Assembly (NCBI RefSeq): GCF_050948175.1
Contig: NW_027490218.1
Coordinates: 682,001-746,000 of the forward strand
Length of the DNA stretch: 64,000 bases
Origin: Xylocopa sonorina
Taxonomy: Eukaryota > Arthropoda > Insecta > Hymenoptera > Apidae
Direction: 5' to 3'
The notes beneath the pieces were generated by a model that worked only from the letters and a program-made list of their open reading frames with translations, was not told where the DNA came from and ran no database searches. The position numbers were made by a program, and so were the translations under genes. The number at the start of each line of letters is the position of its first letter. Positions within the stretch are counted from its first letter, which is position 1. Shown here piece by piece: positions 47,078-61,858 of this stretch.

Positions 47078-49684
47078 ACACTTCGCCATGAATATTATAT
47101 TTTATCATGAAACATAGATGTGAGATGCGATATCGCGTTTTAGGAAGCATTAGAACTCTATTGCTACGGTACTTAGACATCTGCAAACGCTATTTCCTAG
47201 CAAGGAGGTGTCGCATTTACATTCTTTTGAAGTGAATACGAGATATACATGACACTTCGCAAAGAATATTATATCTTATCATGAAACATGGATGTGAGAT
47301 GCGATATCGCGTTTTAAGAAGCATTAGAAGTTTATTGCTACGATACGTAAACATCTGCAAACAATATTTCCTAGCAAGGAAGTGTCGCATTTACATTCCT
47401 TTGAGGTGAATACGAGGTATACATAACATTCCAAAATGAATATAATATCTTATCACGAGACATAGAAATGAAATGCGACATCTCGTTTTAAGAAGCATTA
47501 GAACTCTACTGCTACGATACGTAGACATCTGCAAACGCTATTTCCTAGCAGGAAGTGTCACATTTACATTCTTTTGAAGTGAATACGACGTATACATAAC
47601 ACTCCAAAATGAATATTATATCTTATCACGATACATAGAAATGAAATGCGACATCTCGTTTTAAGAAGCATTACAACTCTATTGCTACGATACGTAGACA
47701 TCTGCAAACGCTATTTCCTAGCATGCAAGTGTCGCACTTACATTCTTTTGAAGTGAATGCGAGGTATACATGACACTTCGCAATGAATATTATATCTTAT
47801 CATGAAACATGGATGTGAGATGCGATATCGCGTTTTAAGAAGCATTAGAAGTCTATTGCTACGGTACTTAGACATCTGCAAACGCTATTTCCTAGCAAGG
47901 AGGTGTCGCATTTACATTCTTTTGAAGTGAATACGAGATATACATGACACTTCGCAAAGAATATTATATCTTATCATGAAACATGGATGTGAGATGCGAT
48001 ATCGCGTTTTAAGAAGCATTAGAAGTTTATTGCTACGATACGTAAACATCTGCAAACAATATTTCCTAGCATGAAAGTGTCACATTTACATTCTTTTGAA
48101 GTGAATACGCGGTATACATAACACTCCAAAATGAATATTATATCTTATCACGAAACATAGAAATGAAATGCGACATCTCGTTTTAAGAAGCATTACAACT
48201 CTATTGCTACGATACGTAGCCATCTGCAAACGCTATTTCCTAGCATGATAGTGTCGCACTTACATTCTTTTGAAGTGAATACGAGGTATACATGACACTT
48301 CGCCATGAATATTATATCTTATCATGAAACATAGATGTGAGATGCGATATCGCGTTTTAGGAAGCATTAGAACTCTATTGCTACGGTACTTAGACATCTG
48401 CAAACGCTATTTCCTAGGAAGGAAGTGTCGCATTTACATTCTTTTGAAGTGTACGAGATATACATGACACTTCGCAAAGAATATTATATCTTATCATGAA
48501 ACATGGATGTGAGATGCGATATCGCGTTTTAAGAAGCATTAGAAGTCTATTGCTACGATACGTAAACATCTGCAAACAATATTTCCTAGCAAGGAAGTGT
48601 CGCATTTACATTCCTTTGAGGTGAATACGAGGTATACATGACACTTCGCAATGAATATTATATCTTAGCACGAGACATAGAAGTGAAATGCGACATCTCG
48701 TTTTAAGAAGCATTAGAACTCTACTGCTACGATACGTAGACATCTGCAAACGCTATTTCCTAGCATGGAAGTGTCACATTTACATTCTTTTGAAGTGAAT
48801 ACGAGGTATACATGGCACATCGCAATGTATATTATATCTTATCATGAAACACAGAAGTGAGATGCGAAATCGCTTTTTAAGAAGTATTAGAACACTATTC
48901 TTTCGATACGGAGGCATCTGCAAACGCTATTTCCTAGCAAGGAATAGTCGCACTTACATTCTTTTGAAGTGAATACGAGGTATACATGACACTTCGCAAT
49001 GAATATTATATCTTATCATGAAACATGGATGTGAGATGCGATATCGCGTTTTATGAAGCATTAGAACTCTATTGCTACGATACGTAAAAATCTGCAAACA
49101 ATATTTCCTAGCAAGGAAGTGTCGCATTTACATTCCTTTGAGGTGAATACGAGGTATACATGACACTTCGCAATGAATACTATGCCTTATCATGAAACAT
49201 GGGTGTGAGATGCGATATCGCGTTGTAAGAAGCATTAGAAGTCTATTGCTACGATACGTAAACATCTGCAAACAATATTTCTTAGCAAGGAAGTGTCGCA
49301 TTTACATTCCTTTGAGGTGAATACGAGGTATACATAACACTCCAAAATGAATATTATATCTTATCTCCAGACATAGAAATGAAATGCGACAACTCGTTTT
49401 AAGAAGCATTAGAACTCTACTGCTACGATACGTAGACATCTGCAAACGCTATTTCCTAGCATGGAAGTGTCACATTTACATTCTTTTGAAGTGAATACGA
49501 GATATACATAACACTCCAAAATGAATATTATATCTTATCACGAAACATAGAAATGAAATGCGACATCTCGTTTTAAGAAGCATTACAACTCTATTGCTAC
49601 GATACGTAGACATCTGCAAACGCTATTTCCTAGCATGCAAGTGTCGCACTTACATTCTTTTGAAGTGAATACGAGGTATACATG
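47078..49684 (-). repeat. Higher-order repeat H1, copy 2
   Basis: Nearly identical to copy 1 through all fifteen monomers, including the gaagtgtacgag (48447) and cctagcaggaag (47545) deletions. A rare difference is gacacttcgcaatg at about 48640, where copy 1 has aacactccaaaatg at 46033. Confidence 0.9.
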
Positions 49685-52295
49685 ACACTTCGCCATGAAT
49701 ATTATATTTTATCATGAAACATAGATGTGAGATGCGATATCGCGTTTTAGGAAGCATTAGAACTCTATTGCTACGGTACTTAGACATCTGCAAACGCTAT
49801 TTCCTAGCAAGGAGGTGTCGCATTTACATTCTTTTGAAGTGAATACGAGATATACATGACAATTCGCAAAGAATATTATATCTTATCATGAAACATGGAT
49901 GTGAGATGCGATATCGCGTTTTAAGAAGCAATAGAAGTCTATTGCTACGATACGTAAACATCTGCAAACAATATTTCCTAGCAAGGAAGTGTCGCATTTA
50001 CATTCCTTTGAGGTGAATGCGAGGTATACATAACATTCCAAAATGAATATAATATCTTATCACGAGACATAGAAATGAAATGCGACATCTCGTTTTAAGA
50101 AGCATTAGAACTCTACTGCTACGATACGTAGACATCTGCAAACGCTATTTCCTAGCATGGAAGTGTCACATTTACATTATTTTGAAGTCAATACGTGGTA
50201 TACATAACACTCCAAAATGAATATTATATCTTATAACGAGACATAGAAATGAAATGCCACATCTCGTTTTAAGAAGCATTAGAACTCTACTGCTACGATA
50301 CGTAGACATCTGCAAACGCTATTTCCTAGCATGGAAGTGTCACATTTACATTCTTTTGAAGTGAATACGAGGTATACATAACACTCCAAAATGAATATTA
50401 TATCTTATCACGAAACATAGAAATGAAATGCGACATCTCGTTTTAAGAAGCATTACAACTCTATTGCTACGATACGTAGACATCTGCAAACGCTATTTCC
50501 TAGCATGCAAGTGTCGCACTTACATTCTTTTGAAGTGAATACGAAGTATACATGACACTTCGCCATGAATATTATATCTTATCATGAAACATAGATGTGA
50601 GATGCGATATCGCGTTTTAGGAAGCATTAGAACTCTATTGCTACGGTATTTAGACATCTGCAAACGCTATATCCTAGCAAGGAAGTGTCGCATTTACATT
50701 CTTTTGAAGTGAATACGAGATATACATGACACTTCGCAAAGAATATTATATCTTATCATGAAACATGGATGTGAGATGCGATATCCGATTTAGGAAGCAT
50801 TAGAACTCTATTGCTACGATACGTAGTCTTCTGCAAACGCTATTTCCTAGCATGGAAGTGTCGCACTTACATTCCATTGAAGTGAATACGAGGTATACAT
50901 AACACTCCAAAATGAATATTATATCTTATCACGAAACATAGAAATGAAATGCGATATCTCGCTTTAAAAAGCATTAGAACTCTATTGCTACGATACGTAA
51001 ACACCTGCAACCACTATTTCCTAGCATGGAAGTGTCACGTTTACATTGCTTTGAAGTGAATACGAGATATACGTGACACTTCGCAATGAATATTATATCT
51101 TATCATGAAACATAGAAGTGAGATGCGATATCGCGTTTTAGGAAGCATTAGAACTCTATCGCTACGATCCGTAGACATCTGCAAACAATATTTCCTAGCA
51201 AGGAAGTGTCGCATTTACATTCCTTTGAGGTGAATACGAGGTATACATAACACTCCAAAATGAATATTATATCTTAGCACGAGACATAGAAATGAAATGC
51301 GACATCTCGTTTTAAGAAGCATTAGAACTCTACTGCTACGATACGTAGACATCTGCAAACGCTATTTCCTAGCATGGAAGTGTCACGTTTACATTCTTTT
51401 GAAGTGAATACGAGGTATACATGGCACATCGCAATGTATATTATATCTTATCATGAAACACAGAAGTGAGATGCGAAATCGCTTTTTAAGAAGTATTAGA
51501 ACACTATTCTTTCGATACGGAGGCATCTGCAAACGCTATTTCCTAGCAAGGAATAGTCGCACTTACATTCTTTTGAAGTGAATACGAGGTATACATGACA
51601 CTTCGCAATGAATATTATATCTTATCATGAAACATGGATGTGAGATGCGATATCGCGTTTTATGAAGCATTAGAACTCTATTGCTACGATACGTAAACAT
51701 CTGCAAACAATATTTCCTAGCAAGGAAGTGTCGCATTTACATTCCTTTGAGGTGAATACGAGGTATACATGACACTTCGCAATGAATACTATGCCTTATC
51801 ATGAAACATGGGTGTGAGATGCGATATCGCGTTTTAAGAAGCATTAGAAGTCTATTGCTACGATACGTAAACATCTGCAAACAATATTTCTTAGCAAGGA
51901 AGTGTCGCATTTACATTCCTTTGGGGTGAATACGAGGTATACATAACACTCCAAAATGAATATTATATCTTATCTCCAGACATAGAAATGAAATGCGACA
52001 ACTCGTTTTAAGAAGCATTAGAACTCTACTGCTACGATACGTAGACATCTGCAAACGCTATTTCCTAGCATGGAAGTGTCACATTTACATTCTTTTGAAG
52101 TGAATACGAGGTATACATAACACTCCAAAATGAATATTATATCTTATCACGAAACATAGAAATGAAATGCGACATCTCGTTTTAAGAAGCATTACAACTC
52201 TATTGCTACGATACGTAGACATCTGCAAACGCTATTTCCTAGCATGCAAGTGTCGCACTTACATTCTTTTGAAGTGAATACGAGGTATACATGAC
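49685..52295 (-). repeat. Higher-order repeat H1, copy 3, with an internal replaced patch
   Basis: The left part (to about 50150) and right part (from about 51187) match copies 1 and 2 in register (tcttagcacgag at 46056, 48663 and 51272; offsets 2607 and 2609). The middle six monomers differ and belong to the H2 family found after 56.6 kb. Confidence 0.85.
50150..51186 (-). repeat. H2-type patch inside H1 copy 3
   Basis: Contains gtcaatacgtgg, ttataacgagac, gatatccgatttagg (50785), gtagtcttctgcaaacg, acacctgcaaccac and cgctacgatccgtag in the same order as 56790-57800 (gatatccgattt at 57396, offset 6611). The patch ends between cgatccgtagacatctgcaa and the H1-type acaatatttcc near 51186. Its length equals the H1 stretch it replaces to within about two bases. 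Confidence 0.85.
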
Positions 52296-55200
52296 ACTTC
52301 GCCATGAATATTATATTTTATCATGAAACATAGATGTGAGATGCGATATCGCGTTTTAGGAAGCATTAGAACTCTACTGCTACGGTACTTAGACATCTGC
52401 AAACGCTATTTCCTAGCAAGGAGGTGTCGCATTTACATTCTTTTGAAGTGAATACGAGATATACATGACACTTCGCAAAGAATAATATTTCTTATCATGA
52501 AACATGGATGTGAGATGCGATATCGCGTTTTAAGAAGCATTAGAAGTCTATTGCTACGATACGTAAACATCTGCAAACAATATTTCCTAGCAAGGAAGTG
52601 TCGCATTTACATTCCTTTGAGGTGAATACGAGGTATACATAACATTCCAAAATGAATATAATATCTTATCACGAGACATAGAAATGAAATGCGACATCTC
52701 GTTTTAAGAAGCATTAGAACTCTACTGCTACGATACGTAGACATCTGCAAACGCTATTTCCTAGCATGGAAGTGTCACATTTACATTCTTTTGATGTGAA
52801 TACGCGGTATACATAACACTCCAAAATGAATATTATATCTTATCACGAAACATAGAAATGAAATGCGACATCTCGTTTTAAGAAGCATTACAACTCTATT
52901 GCTACGATACGTAGCCATCTGCAAACGCTATTTCCTAGCATGCAAGTGTCGCACTTACATTCTTTTGAAGTGAATACGAGGTATACATGACACTTCGCCA
53001 TGAATATTATACCTTATCACGAAACATAGGAATGAGATGCGATATCGCGATTTAAGAAGCATTAGAACTCTGTTGCTTCGAGACGGAGACATATGCAGTC
53101 GCTATTTCCTAGTAAGGAAGTGTCGCATTTTCATTTTTTGAAGTGAATACGAGGAAAACATGACACTTGGCAACGAATATTATATCTTATCATGAAACAT
53201 CGAAATGAAATGCGATATCGCGGTTTAAGAAGCGTTAGAGCCCTATTGCTACGATACGTCGACACCTACAAACGCTATTTCCTAGCAAGGAAGTGTCGCA
53301 TTTACATTCCTTTGAAGTGAATGCGAGGTATACATAACACTCCATAATGAATATTATATCTTATCATGAAGCATAGAAGTGAGATGCGATATCGCGTTTT
53401 AAGAAGAATTAGGACCCTATGGCCTCGACGCGGAGATATCTGCAAAGGCTATTTTCTATCAAGGAAGTGACGCATTTACATTCCTTTGAACTGAATACGA
53501 GGTATACATGGCACATCGCAATGTATATTATATCTTATCATGAAACACAGAAGTGAGATGCGAAATCGCTTTTTAAGAAGTATTAGAACACTATTCTTTC
53601 GATACGGAGGCATCAGCAAACGCTATTTCCTAGCAAGGAATAGTCGCATTTACATTCTTTTGAAGTGAATACGAGGTATACATGACACTTCGCAATGAAC
53701 ATTATATCTTATCATGAAACATGGATGTGAGATGCGATATCGCATTTTAAGAAGCATTAGAAGTCTATTGCTACGATACGTAAACATCTGCAATAAATAT
53801 TTCCTAGCAAGGAAGAGTCGCATTTACATTCCTTAGAGGTGAATACGAGGTATACATAACATTCCAAAATGAATATTATATCTTATCACGAGACATAGAA
53901 ATGAAATGCGACATCTCGTTTTAAGAAGCATTAGAACTCTACTGCTACGATACGTAGACATCTGCAAACGCTATTTCCTAGCATGGAAGTGTCACATTTA
54001 CATTCTTTTGAAGTGAATACGACGTATACATAACATTCCAAAATGGATATTATATCTTATCACGAAACATAGAAATGAAATGCGACATCTCGTTTTAAGA
54101 AGCATTAGAACTCTATTGCTACGATACTTAGACATCTGCAAACGCTATTTCCTAGCATGGAAGTGTCGCATTTACATTCCTTTGAGGTGAATACGAGGTA
54201 TACATAACACTCCAAAATGAATATTATATCTTATCACGAGACATAGAAATGAAATGCGACATCTCGTTTTAAGAAGCATTAGACCTCTACTGCTACGATA
54301 CGTAGACATCTGCAAACGCCATTTCCTAGCATGGAAGTGTCACATTTACATCCTTTTGAAGTGAATACGACGTATACATAACACTCCAAAATGAATATTA
54401 TATCTTATCACGAAACATAGAAATGAAATGCGACATCTCGTTTTAAGAAGCATTACAACTCTATTGCTACGATACGTAGACATCTGCAAACGCTATTTCC
54501 TAGCATGCAAGTGTCGCACTTACATTCTTGTGAAGTGAATACGAGATATACATGACACTTCGCAAAGAATATTATATCTTATCATGAAACATGGATGTGA
54601 GATGCGATATCGCGTTTTAAGAAGCACTAGAAGTCTATTGCTACGATACGTAAACATCTGCAAACAATATTTCCTAGCAAGGAAGAGTCGCATTTACATT
54701 CCTTAGAGGTGAATACGAGGTATACATAACATTCCAAAATGAATATTATATCTTATCACGAGACATAGAAATGAAATGCGACATCTCGTTTTAAGAAGCA
54801 TTAGAACTCTACTGCTACGATACGTAGACATCTGCAAACGCTATTTCCTAGCATGGAAGTGTCACATTTACATTCTTTTGAAGTGAATACGACGTATACA
54901 TAACACTCCAAAATGAATATTATATCTTATCACGAAACATAGAAATGAAATGCGACATCTCGTTTTAAGAAGCATTAGAACTCTATTGCTACGATACGTA
55001 GACATCTGCAAACGCTATTTCCTAGCATGCAAGTGTCGCACTTACATTCTTTTGAAGTGAATACGAGGTATACATGACACTTCGCCATGAGTATTATATC
55101 TTATCATGAAACATAGATAATGAGATGCGACATCTCGTTTTAAGAAGCATTACAACTCTATTGCTACGATACGTAGACATCTGCAAACGCTATTTCCTAG

Positions 55201-56640
55201 CATGGAAGTGTCGCACTTACATTCTTTTGAAGTGAATACGAGGTATACATGACACTTCGCAATGAATATTATATCTTATCATGAAACATGGATGTGAGAT
55301 GCGATATCGCGTTTTAAGAAGCATTAGAAGTCTATTGCTACGATACGTAAACATCTGCAAACAACATTTCCTAGCAAGGAAGTGTCGCATTTACATTCCT
55401 TTGAGGTGAATACGAGGTATACATAACACTCCAAAATGAATATTATATCTTACCACGAGACATAGAAATGAAATGCGACATCTCGCTTTAAGAAGCATTA
55501 GAACTCTACTGCTACGATACGTAGACATCTGCAAACGCTATTTCCTAGCATGGAAGTGTCACATTTACATTCTTTTGAAGTGAATACGAGGTATACATAA
55601 CACTCCAAAATGAATATTATATCTTATCACGAAACATAGAAATGAAATGCGACATCTCGTTTTAAGAAGCATTACAACTCTATTGCTACGATACGTAGAC
55701 ATCTGCAAACGCTATTTCCTAGCATGCAAGTGTCGCACTTACATTCTTTTGAAGTGAATACGAGGTATACATGACACTTCGCCATGAATATTATATCTTA
55801 TCATGAAACATAGATGTGAGATGCGATATCGCGTTTTAGGAAGCATTAGAACCCTATTGCTACGGTACTTAGACATTTGCAAACGCCATTTCCTAGCAAG
55901 GAAGTGTCGCATTTACATTCTTTTGAAGTGAATACGAGATATTCATGACACTTCGCAAAGAATATTATATCTTATCATGAAACATGGATGTGAGATGCGA
56001 TATCGCGTTTTAAGAAGCATTAGAAGTCTATTGCTACGATACGTAAACATCTGCAAACAATATTTCCTAGCAAGGAAGTGTCGCATTTACATTCCTTTGA
56101 GGTGAATACGAGGTATACATAACACTCCAAAATGAATATTATATCTTAGCACGAGACATAGAAATGAAATGCGACATCTCGTTTTAAGAAGCATTAGAAC
56201 TCTACTGCTACGATGCGTAGACATCCGCAAACGCTATTTCCTAGCATGGAAGTGTCACATTTACATTCTTTTGAAGTGAATACGACGTATACATAACACT
56301 CCAAAATGAATATTATATCTTATCACGAAACATAGAAATGAAATGCGACATCTCGTTTTAAGAAGCATTACAACTCTATTGCTACGATACGTAGACATCT
56401 GCAAACGCTATTTCCTAGCATGCAAGTGTCGCACTTACATTCTTTTGAAGTGAATACGAGGTATACATGACACTTCGCCATGAATATTATATCTTATCAT
56501 GAAACATAGATGTGAGATGCGATATCGCGTTTTAGGAAGCATTAGAACCCTATTGCTACGGTACTTAGACATCTGCAAACGCCATTTCCTAGCAAGGAAG
56601 TGTCGCATTTACATTCTTTTCAAGTGAATACGAGATATAC
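52296..56640 (-). repeat. Mixed H1-derived satellite
   Basis: Continues with H1 monomers in partial and rearranged order (the cttcgccatg marker at 52297, 52989 and 55777; atggcacatcgcaatgtata at about 53508). A small cluster of unlike monomers at 53030-53480 (with atatgcagtcgc, gaggaaaacatgacac, tggcctcgacgcgg) resembles block B monomers near 23.7 and 26.5 kb. Confidence 0.75.
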
Positions 56641-57870
56641 ATGACTCTTCGCAAAGAATATTATATCTTATCACGAAACATAGACATGAAATGCGACATC
56701 TCGTTTTAAGAAGCATTAGAACAGTATTGCTGCGATACGTATACATCTGCAAACGCTATTTCCTAGCATGGAAGTGTCCCATTTACATTCTTTTGAAGTC
56801 AATACGTGGTATACATAACACTCCAAAATGAATATTATATCTTATAACGAGACATAGAAATGAAATGCGACATCTCGTTTTAAGAAGCATTAGAACTCTA
56901 CTGCTACGATACGTAGACATCTGCAAACGCTATTTCCTAGCATGGAAGTGTCACATTTACATTCTTTTGAAGTGAATACGAGGTATACATAACACTCCAA
57001 AATGAATATTATATCTTATCACGAAACATAGAAATGAAATGCGACATCTCGTTTTAAGAAGCATTACAACTCTATTGCTACGATACGTAGACATCTGCAA
57101 ACGCTATTTCCTAGCATGCAAGTGTCGCACTTACATTCTTTTGAAGTGAATACGAAGTATACATGACACTTCGCCATGAATATTATATCTTATCATGAAA
57201 CATAGATGTGAGATGCGATATCGCGTTTTAGGAAGCATTAGAACTCTATTGCTACGGTATTTAGACATCTGCAAACGCTATTTCCTAGCAAGGAAGTGTC
57301 GCATTTACATTCTTTTGAAGTGAGTACGAGATATACATGACACTTCGCAAAGAATATTATATCTTATCATGAAACATGGATGTGAGATGCGATATCCGAT
57401 TTAGGAAGCATTAGAACTCTATTGCTACGATACGTAGTCTTCCGCAAACGCTATTTCCTAGCATGGAAGTGTCGCACTTACATTCCATTGAAGTGAATAC
57501 GAGGTATACATAACACTCCAAAATGAATATTATATCTTATCACGAAACATAGAAATGAAATGCGATATCTCGCTTTAAAAAGCATTAGAACTCTATTGCT
57601 ACGATACGTAAACACCTGCAACCACTATTTCCTAGCATGGAAGTGTCACGTTTACATTGCTTTGAAGTGAATACGAGATATACGTGACACTTCGCAATGA
57701 ATATTATATCTTATCATGAAACATAGAAGTGAGATGCGATATCGCGTTTTAGGAAGCATTAGAACTCTATCGCTACGATCCGTAGACATCTGCAAACGCT
57801 ATTTCCTAGCATGGAAGAGTCGCATTTACATTCTTTTGAAGTGAATACGAGGTATACATAACACTCTACA
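56640..57870 (-). repeat. Higher-order repeat H2, copy 1
   Basis: The ordered series acagtattgctgcgatacg, gtcaatacgtgg, aagtatacatg, gatatccgattt (57396), gtagtctt, acacctgcaaccac, ctatcgctacgatccg. The same series recurs at 59950-61180 (offset 3302) and 62735-63480 (a further 2782). Confidence 0.85.
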
Positions 57871-58989
57871 ATGAATATTATATCTTATCATGAAACATGG
57901 ATGTGAGATGCGATATCCGATTTAGGAAGCATTAGAACTCTATTGCTACGATACGTAGTCTTCTGCAAACGCTATTTCCTAGCATGGAAGTGTCGCACTT
58001 ACATTCCATTGAAGTGAATACGAGGTATACATAACACTCCAAAATGAATATTATACCTTATCACGAAACATAGAAATGAAATGCGACATCTCGCTTTAAA
58101 AAGCATTAGAACTCTATTGCTACGATACTTAGACATCTGCAAACGCCATTTCCTAGCAAGGAAGTGTCGCATTTACATTCTTTTGAAGTGAATACGAGAT
58201 ATACATGACACTTCGCAAAGAATATTATATCTTATCATGAAACATGGATGTGAGATGCGATATCGCGTTTTAAGAAGCATTAGAAGTCTATTGCTACGAT
58301 ACGTAAACATCTGCAAACAATATTTCCTAGCAAGGAAGTGTCGCATTTACATTCCTTAGAGGTGAATACGGGGTATACATAACATTCCAAAATGAATATT
58401 ATATCTTATCACGAGACATAGAAATGAAATGCGACATCTCGTTTTTAGAAGCATTAGAACTCTACTGCTACGATACGTAGACATCTGCAAACGCTATTTC
58501 CTAGCATGGAAGTGTCACATTTACATTCTTCTGAAGTGAATACGGCGTATACATAACACTCCAAAATGAATATTATATCTTATCACGAAACATAGAAATG
58601 AAATGCGACATCTCGTTTTAAGAAGCATTAGAACTCTATTGCTACGAAACTTAGACATCTGCGAACGCTATTTCCTAGCATGGAAGTGTCGCAATTACAT
58701 TCCTTTGAGGTGAATACGAGGTATACATAACACTCCAAAATGAATATTATATCTTATCACGAGACATAGAAATGAAATGCGACATCTCGTTTTAAGAAGC
58801 ATTAGAACTCTACTGCTACGATACGTAGACATCTGCAAACGCTATTTCCTAGCATGGAAGTGTCACATTTACATCCTTTTGATGTGAATACGACGTATAC
58901 ATAACACTCCAAAATGAATATTATATCTTATCACAAACATAGAAATGAAATGCGACATCTCGTTTTAAGAAGCATTACAACTCTATTTG

Positions 58990-59600
58990 CTACGATACGT
59001 AGACATCTGCAAACGCTATTTCCTAGCATGCAAGAGTCGCACTTACATTCTTTTGAAGTGAATACGAAGTATACATGACACTTCGCAAAGAATATTATAT
59101 CTTATCATGAAACATGGATGTGAGATGCGATATCCGATTTAGGAAGCATTAGAACTCTATTGCTACGATACGTAGTCTTCTGCAAACGCTATTTCCTAGC
59201 ATGGAAGTGTCGCACTTACATTCCATTGAAGTGAATACGAGGTATACATAACACTCCAAAATGAATATTATATCTTATAACGAAACATAGAAATGAAATG
59301 CGACATCTCGCTTTAAAAAGCATTAGAACTCTATTGCTACGATACGTAAACACCTGCAACCACTATTTCCTAGCATGGAAGTGTCACGTTTACATTGCTT
59401 TGAAGTGAATACGAGGTATACATACACTCCAAAATGAATATTATATCTTATCACGAAACATAGAAATGAAATGCGACATCTCGTTTTAAGAAGCATTACA
59501 ACTCTATTGCTACGATACGTAGGCATCTGCAAACGCTATTTCCTAGCATGCAAGTGTCGCACTTACATTCTTTTGAAGTGAATACGAGGTATACATAACA
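58990..59600 (-). repeat. 13-monomer-offset duplication D2, copy 1
   Basis: Matches 61250-61858 at 2259 bp offset, including the private deletion ggtatacatacactcc (59416 and 61675, normally catAACactcc). It diverges near 59600, where copy 1 reads cataacactcc and copy 2 reads catgacacttcgcc. Confidence 0.85.
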
Positions 59601-59949
59601 CTCCAAAATGAATATTATATCTTATCACGAAACATAGAAATGAAATGCGACATCTCGCTTTAAAAAGCATTAGAACTCTATTGCTACGATACGTAAACAC
59701 CTGCAACCACTATTTCCTAGCATGGATGAGTCACGTTTACATTGCTTTGAAGTGAATACGAGATATACATGACACTTCGCAATGAATATTATATCTTATC
59801 ATGAAACATAGAAGTGAGATGCGATATCGCGTTTTAGGAAGCATTAGAACTCTATCGCTACGATCCGTAGACATCTGCAAACGCTATTTCCTAGCATGGA
59901 AGAGTCGCATTTACATTCTTTTGAAGTGAATACGAGGTATACATAACAC

Positions 59950-61180
59950 TCTACAATGAATATTATATCTTATCACGAAACATAGACATGAAATGCGACA
60001 TCTCGTTTTAAGAAACATTAGAACAGTATTGCTGCGATACGTATACATCTGCAAACGCTATTTCCTAGCATGGAAGTGTCACATTTACATTCTTTTGAAG
60101 TCAATACGTGGTATACATAACACTCCAAAATGAATATTATATCTTATCACGAGACATAGAAATGGAATGCGACATCTCGTTTTAAGAAGCATTAGAACTC
60201 TACTGCTACGATACGTAGACATCTGCAAACGCTATTTCCTAGCATGGAAGTGTCACATTTACATTCTTTTGAAGTGAATACGAGGTATACATAACACTCC
60301 AAAATGAATATTATATCTTATCACGAAACATAGAAATGAAATGCGACATCTCGTTTTAAGAAGCATTACAACTCTATTGCTACGATACGTAGACATCTGC
60401 AAACGCTATTTCCTAGCATGCAAGTGTCGCACTTACATTCTTTTGAAGTGAATACGAAGTATACATGACACTTCGCCATGAATATTATATCTTATCATGA
60501 AACATAGATGTGAGATGCGATATCGCGTTTTAGGAAGCATTAGAACTCTATTGCTACGGTATTTAGACATCTGCAAACGCTATTTCCTAGCAAGGAAGTG
60601 TCGCATTTACATTCTTTTGAAGTGAATACGAGATATACATGACACTTCGCAAAGAATATTATATCTTATCATGAAACATGGATGTGAGATGCGATATCCG
60701 ATTTAGGAAGCATTAGAACTCTATTGCTACGATACGTAGTCTTCTGCAAACGCTATTTCCTAGCATGGAAGTGTCGCACTTACATTCCATTGAAGTGAAT
60801 ACGAGGTATACATAACACTCCAAAATGAATATTATATCTTATCACGAAACATAGAAATGAAATGCGATATCTCGCTTTAAAAAGCATTAGAACTCTATTG
60901 CTACGATACGTAAACACCTGCAACCACTATTTCCTAGCATGGAAGTGTCACGTTTACATTGCTTTGAAGTGAATACGAGATATACGTGACACTTCGCAAT
61001 GAATATTATATCTTATCATGAAACATAGAAGTGAGATGCGATATCGCGTTTTAGGAAGCATTAGAACTCTATCGCTACGATCCGTAGACATCTGCAAACG
61101 CTATTTCCTAGCATGGAATAGTCGCATTTACATTCTTTTGAAGTGAATACGAGGTATACATAACACTCTACAATGAATAT
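59950..61180 (-). repeat. Higher-order repeat H2, copy 2
   Basis: Marker caatacgtgg at 60102 against 56800 in copy 1, and gatatccgattt at 60698 against 57396. The palindrome variant gatatccgatttagg is one base shorter than gatatcgcgttttagg, which explains spacings falling one base short per copy passed. Confidence 0.85.
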
Positions 61181-61249
61181 TATATCTTATCACGAAACAT
61201 AGACATGAAATGCGACATCTCGTTTTAAGAAGCATTACAACTCTATTGC

Positions 61250-61858
61250 TACGATACGTAGACATCTGCAAACGCTATTTCCTAGCATGCAAGAGTCGCA
61301 CTTACATTCTTTTGAAGTGAATACGAAGTATACATGACACTTCGCAAAGAATATTATATCTTATCATGAAACATGGATGTGAGATGCGATATCCGATTTA
61401 GGAAGCATTAGAACTCTATTGCTACGATACGTAGTCTTCTGCAAACGCTATTTCCTAGCATGGAAGTGTCGCACTTACATTCCATTGAAGTGAATACGAG
61501 GTATACATAACACTCCAAAATGAATATTATATCTTATAACGAAACATAGAAATGAAATGCGACATCTCGCTTTAAAAAGCATTAGAACTCTATTGCTACG
61601 ATACGTAAACACCTGCAACCACTATTTCCTAGCATGGAAGTGTCACGTTTACATTGCTTTGAAGTGAATACGAGGTATACATACACTCCAAAATGAATAT
61701 TATATCTTATCACGAAACATAGAAATGAAATGCGACATCTCGTTTTAAGAAGCATTACAACTCTATTGCTACGATACGTAGGCATCTGCAAACGCTATTT
61801 CCTAGCATGCAAGTGTCGCACTTACATTCTTTTGAAGTGAATACGAGGTATACATGAC
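61250..61858 (-). repeat. 13-monomer-offset duplication D2, copy 2
   Basis: Partner of 58990-59600 with identical 69-codon satellite frames (61582-61791). The surrounding monomers differ, so the duplicated piece is about 3.5 monomers. Confidence 0.85.
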
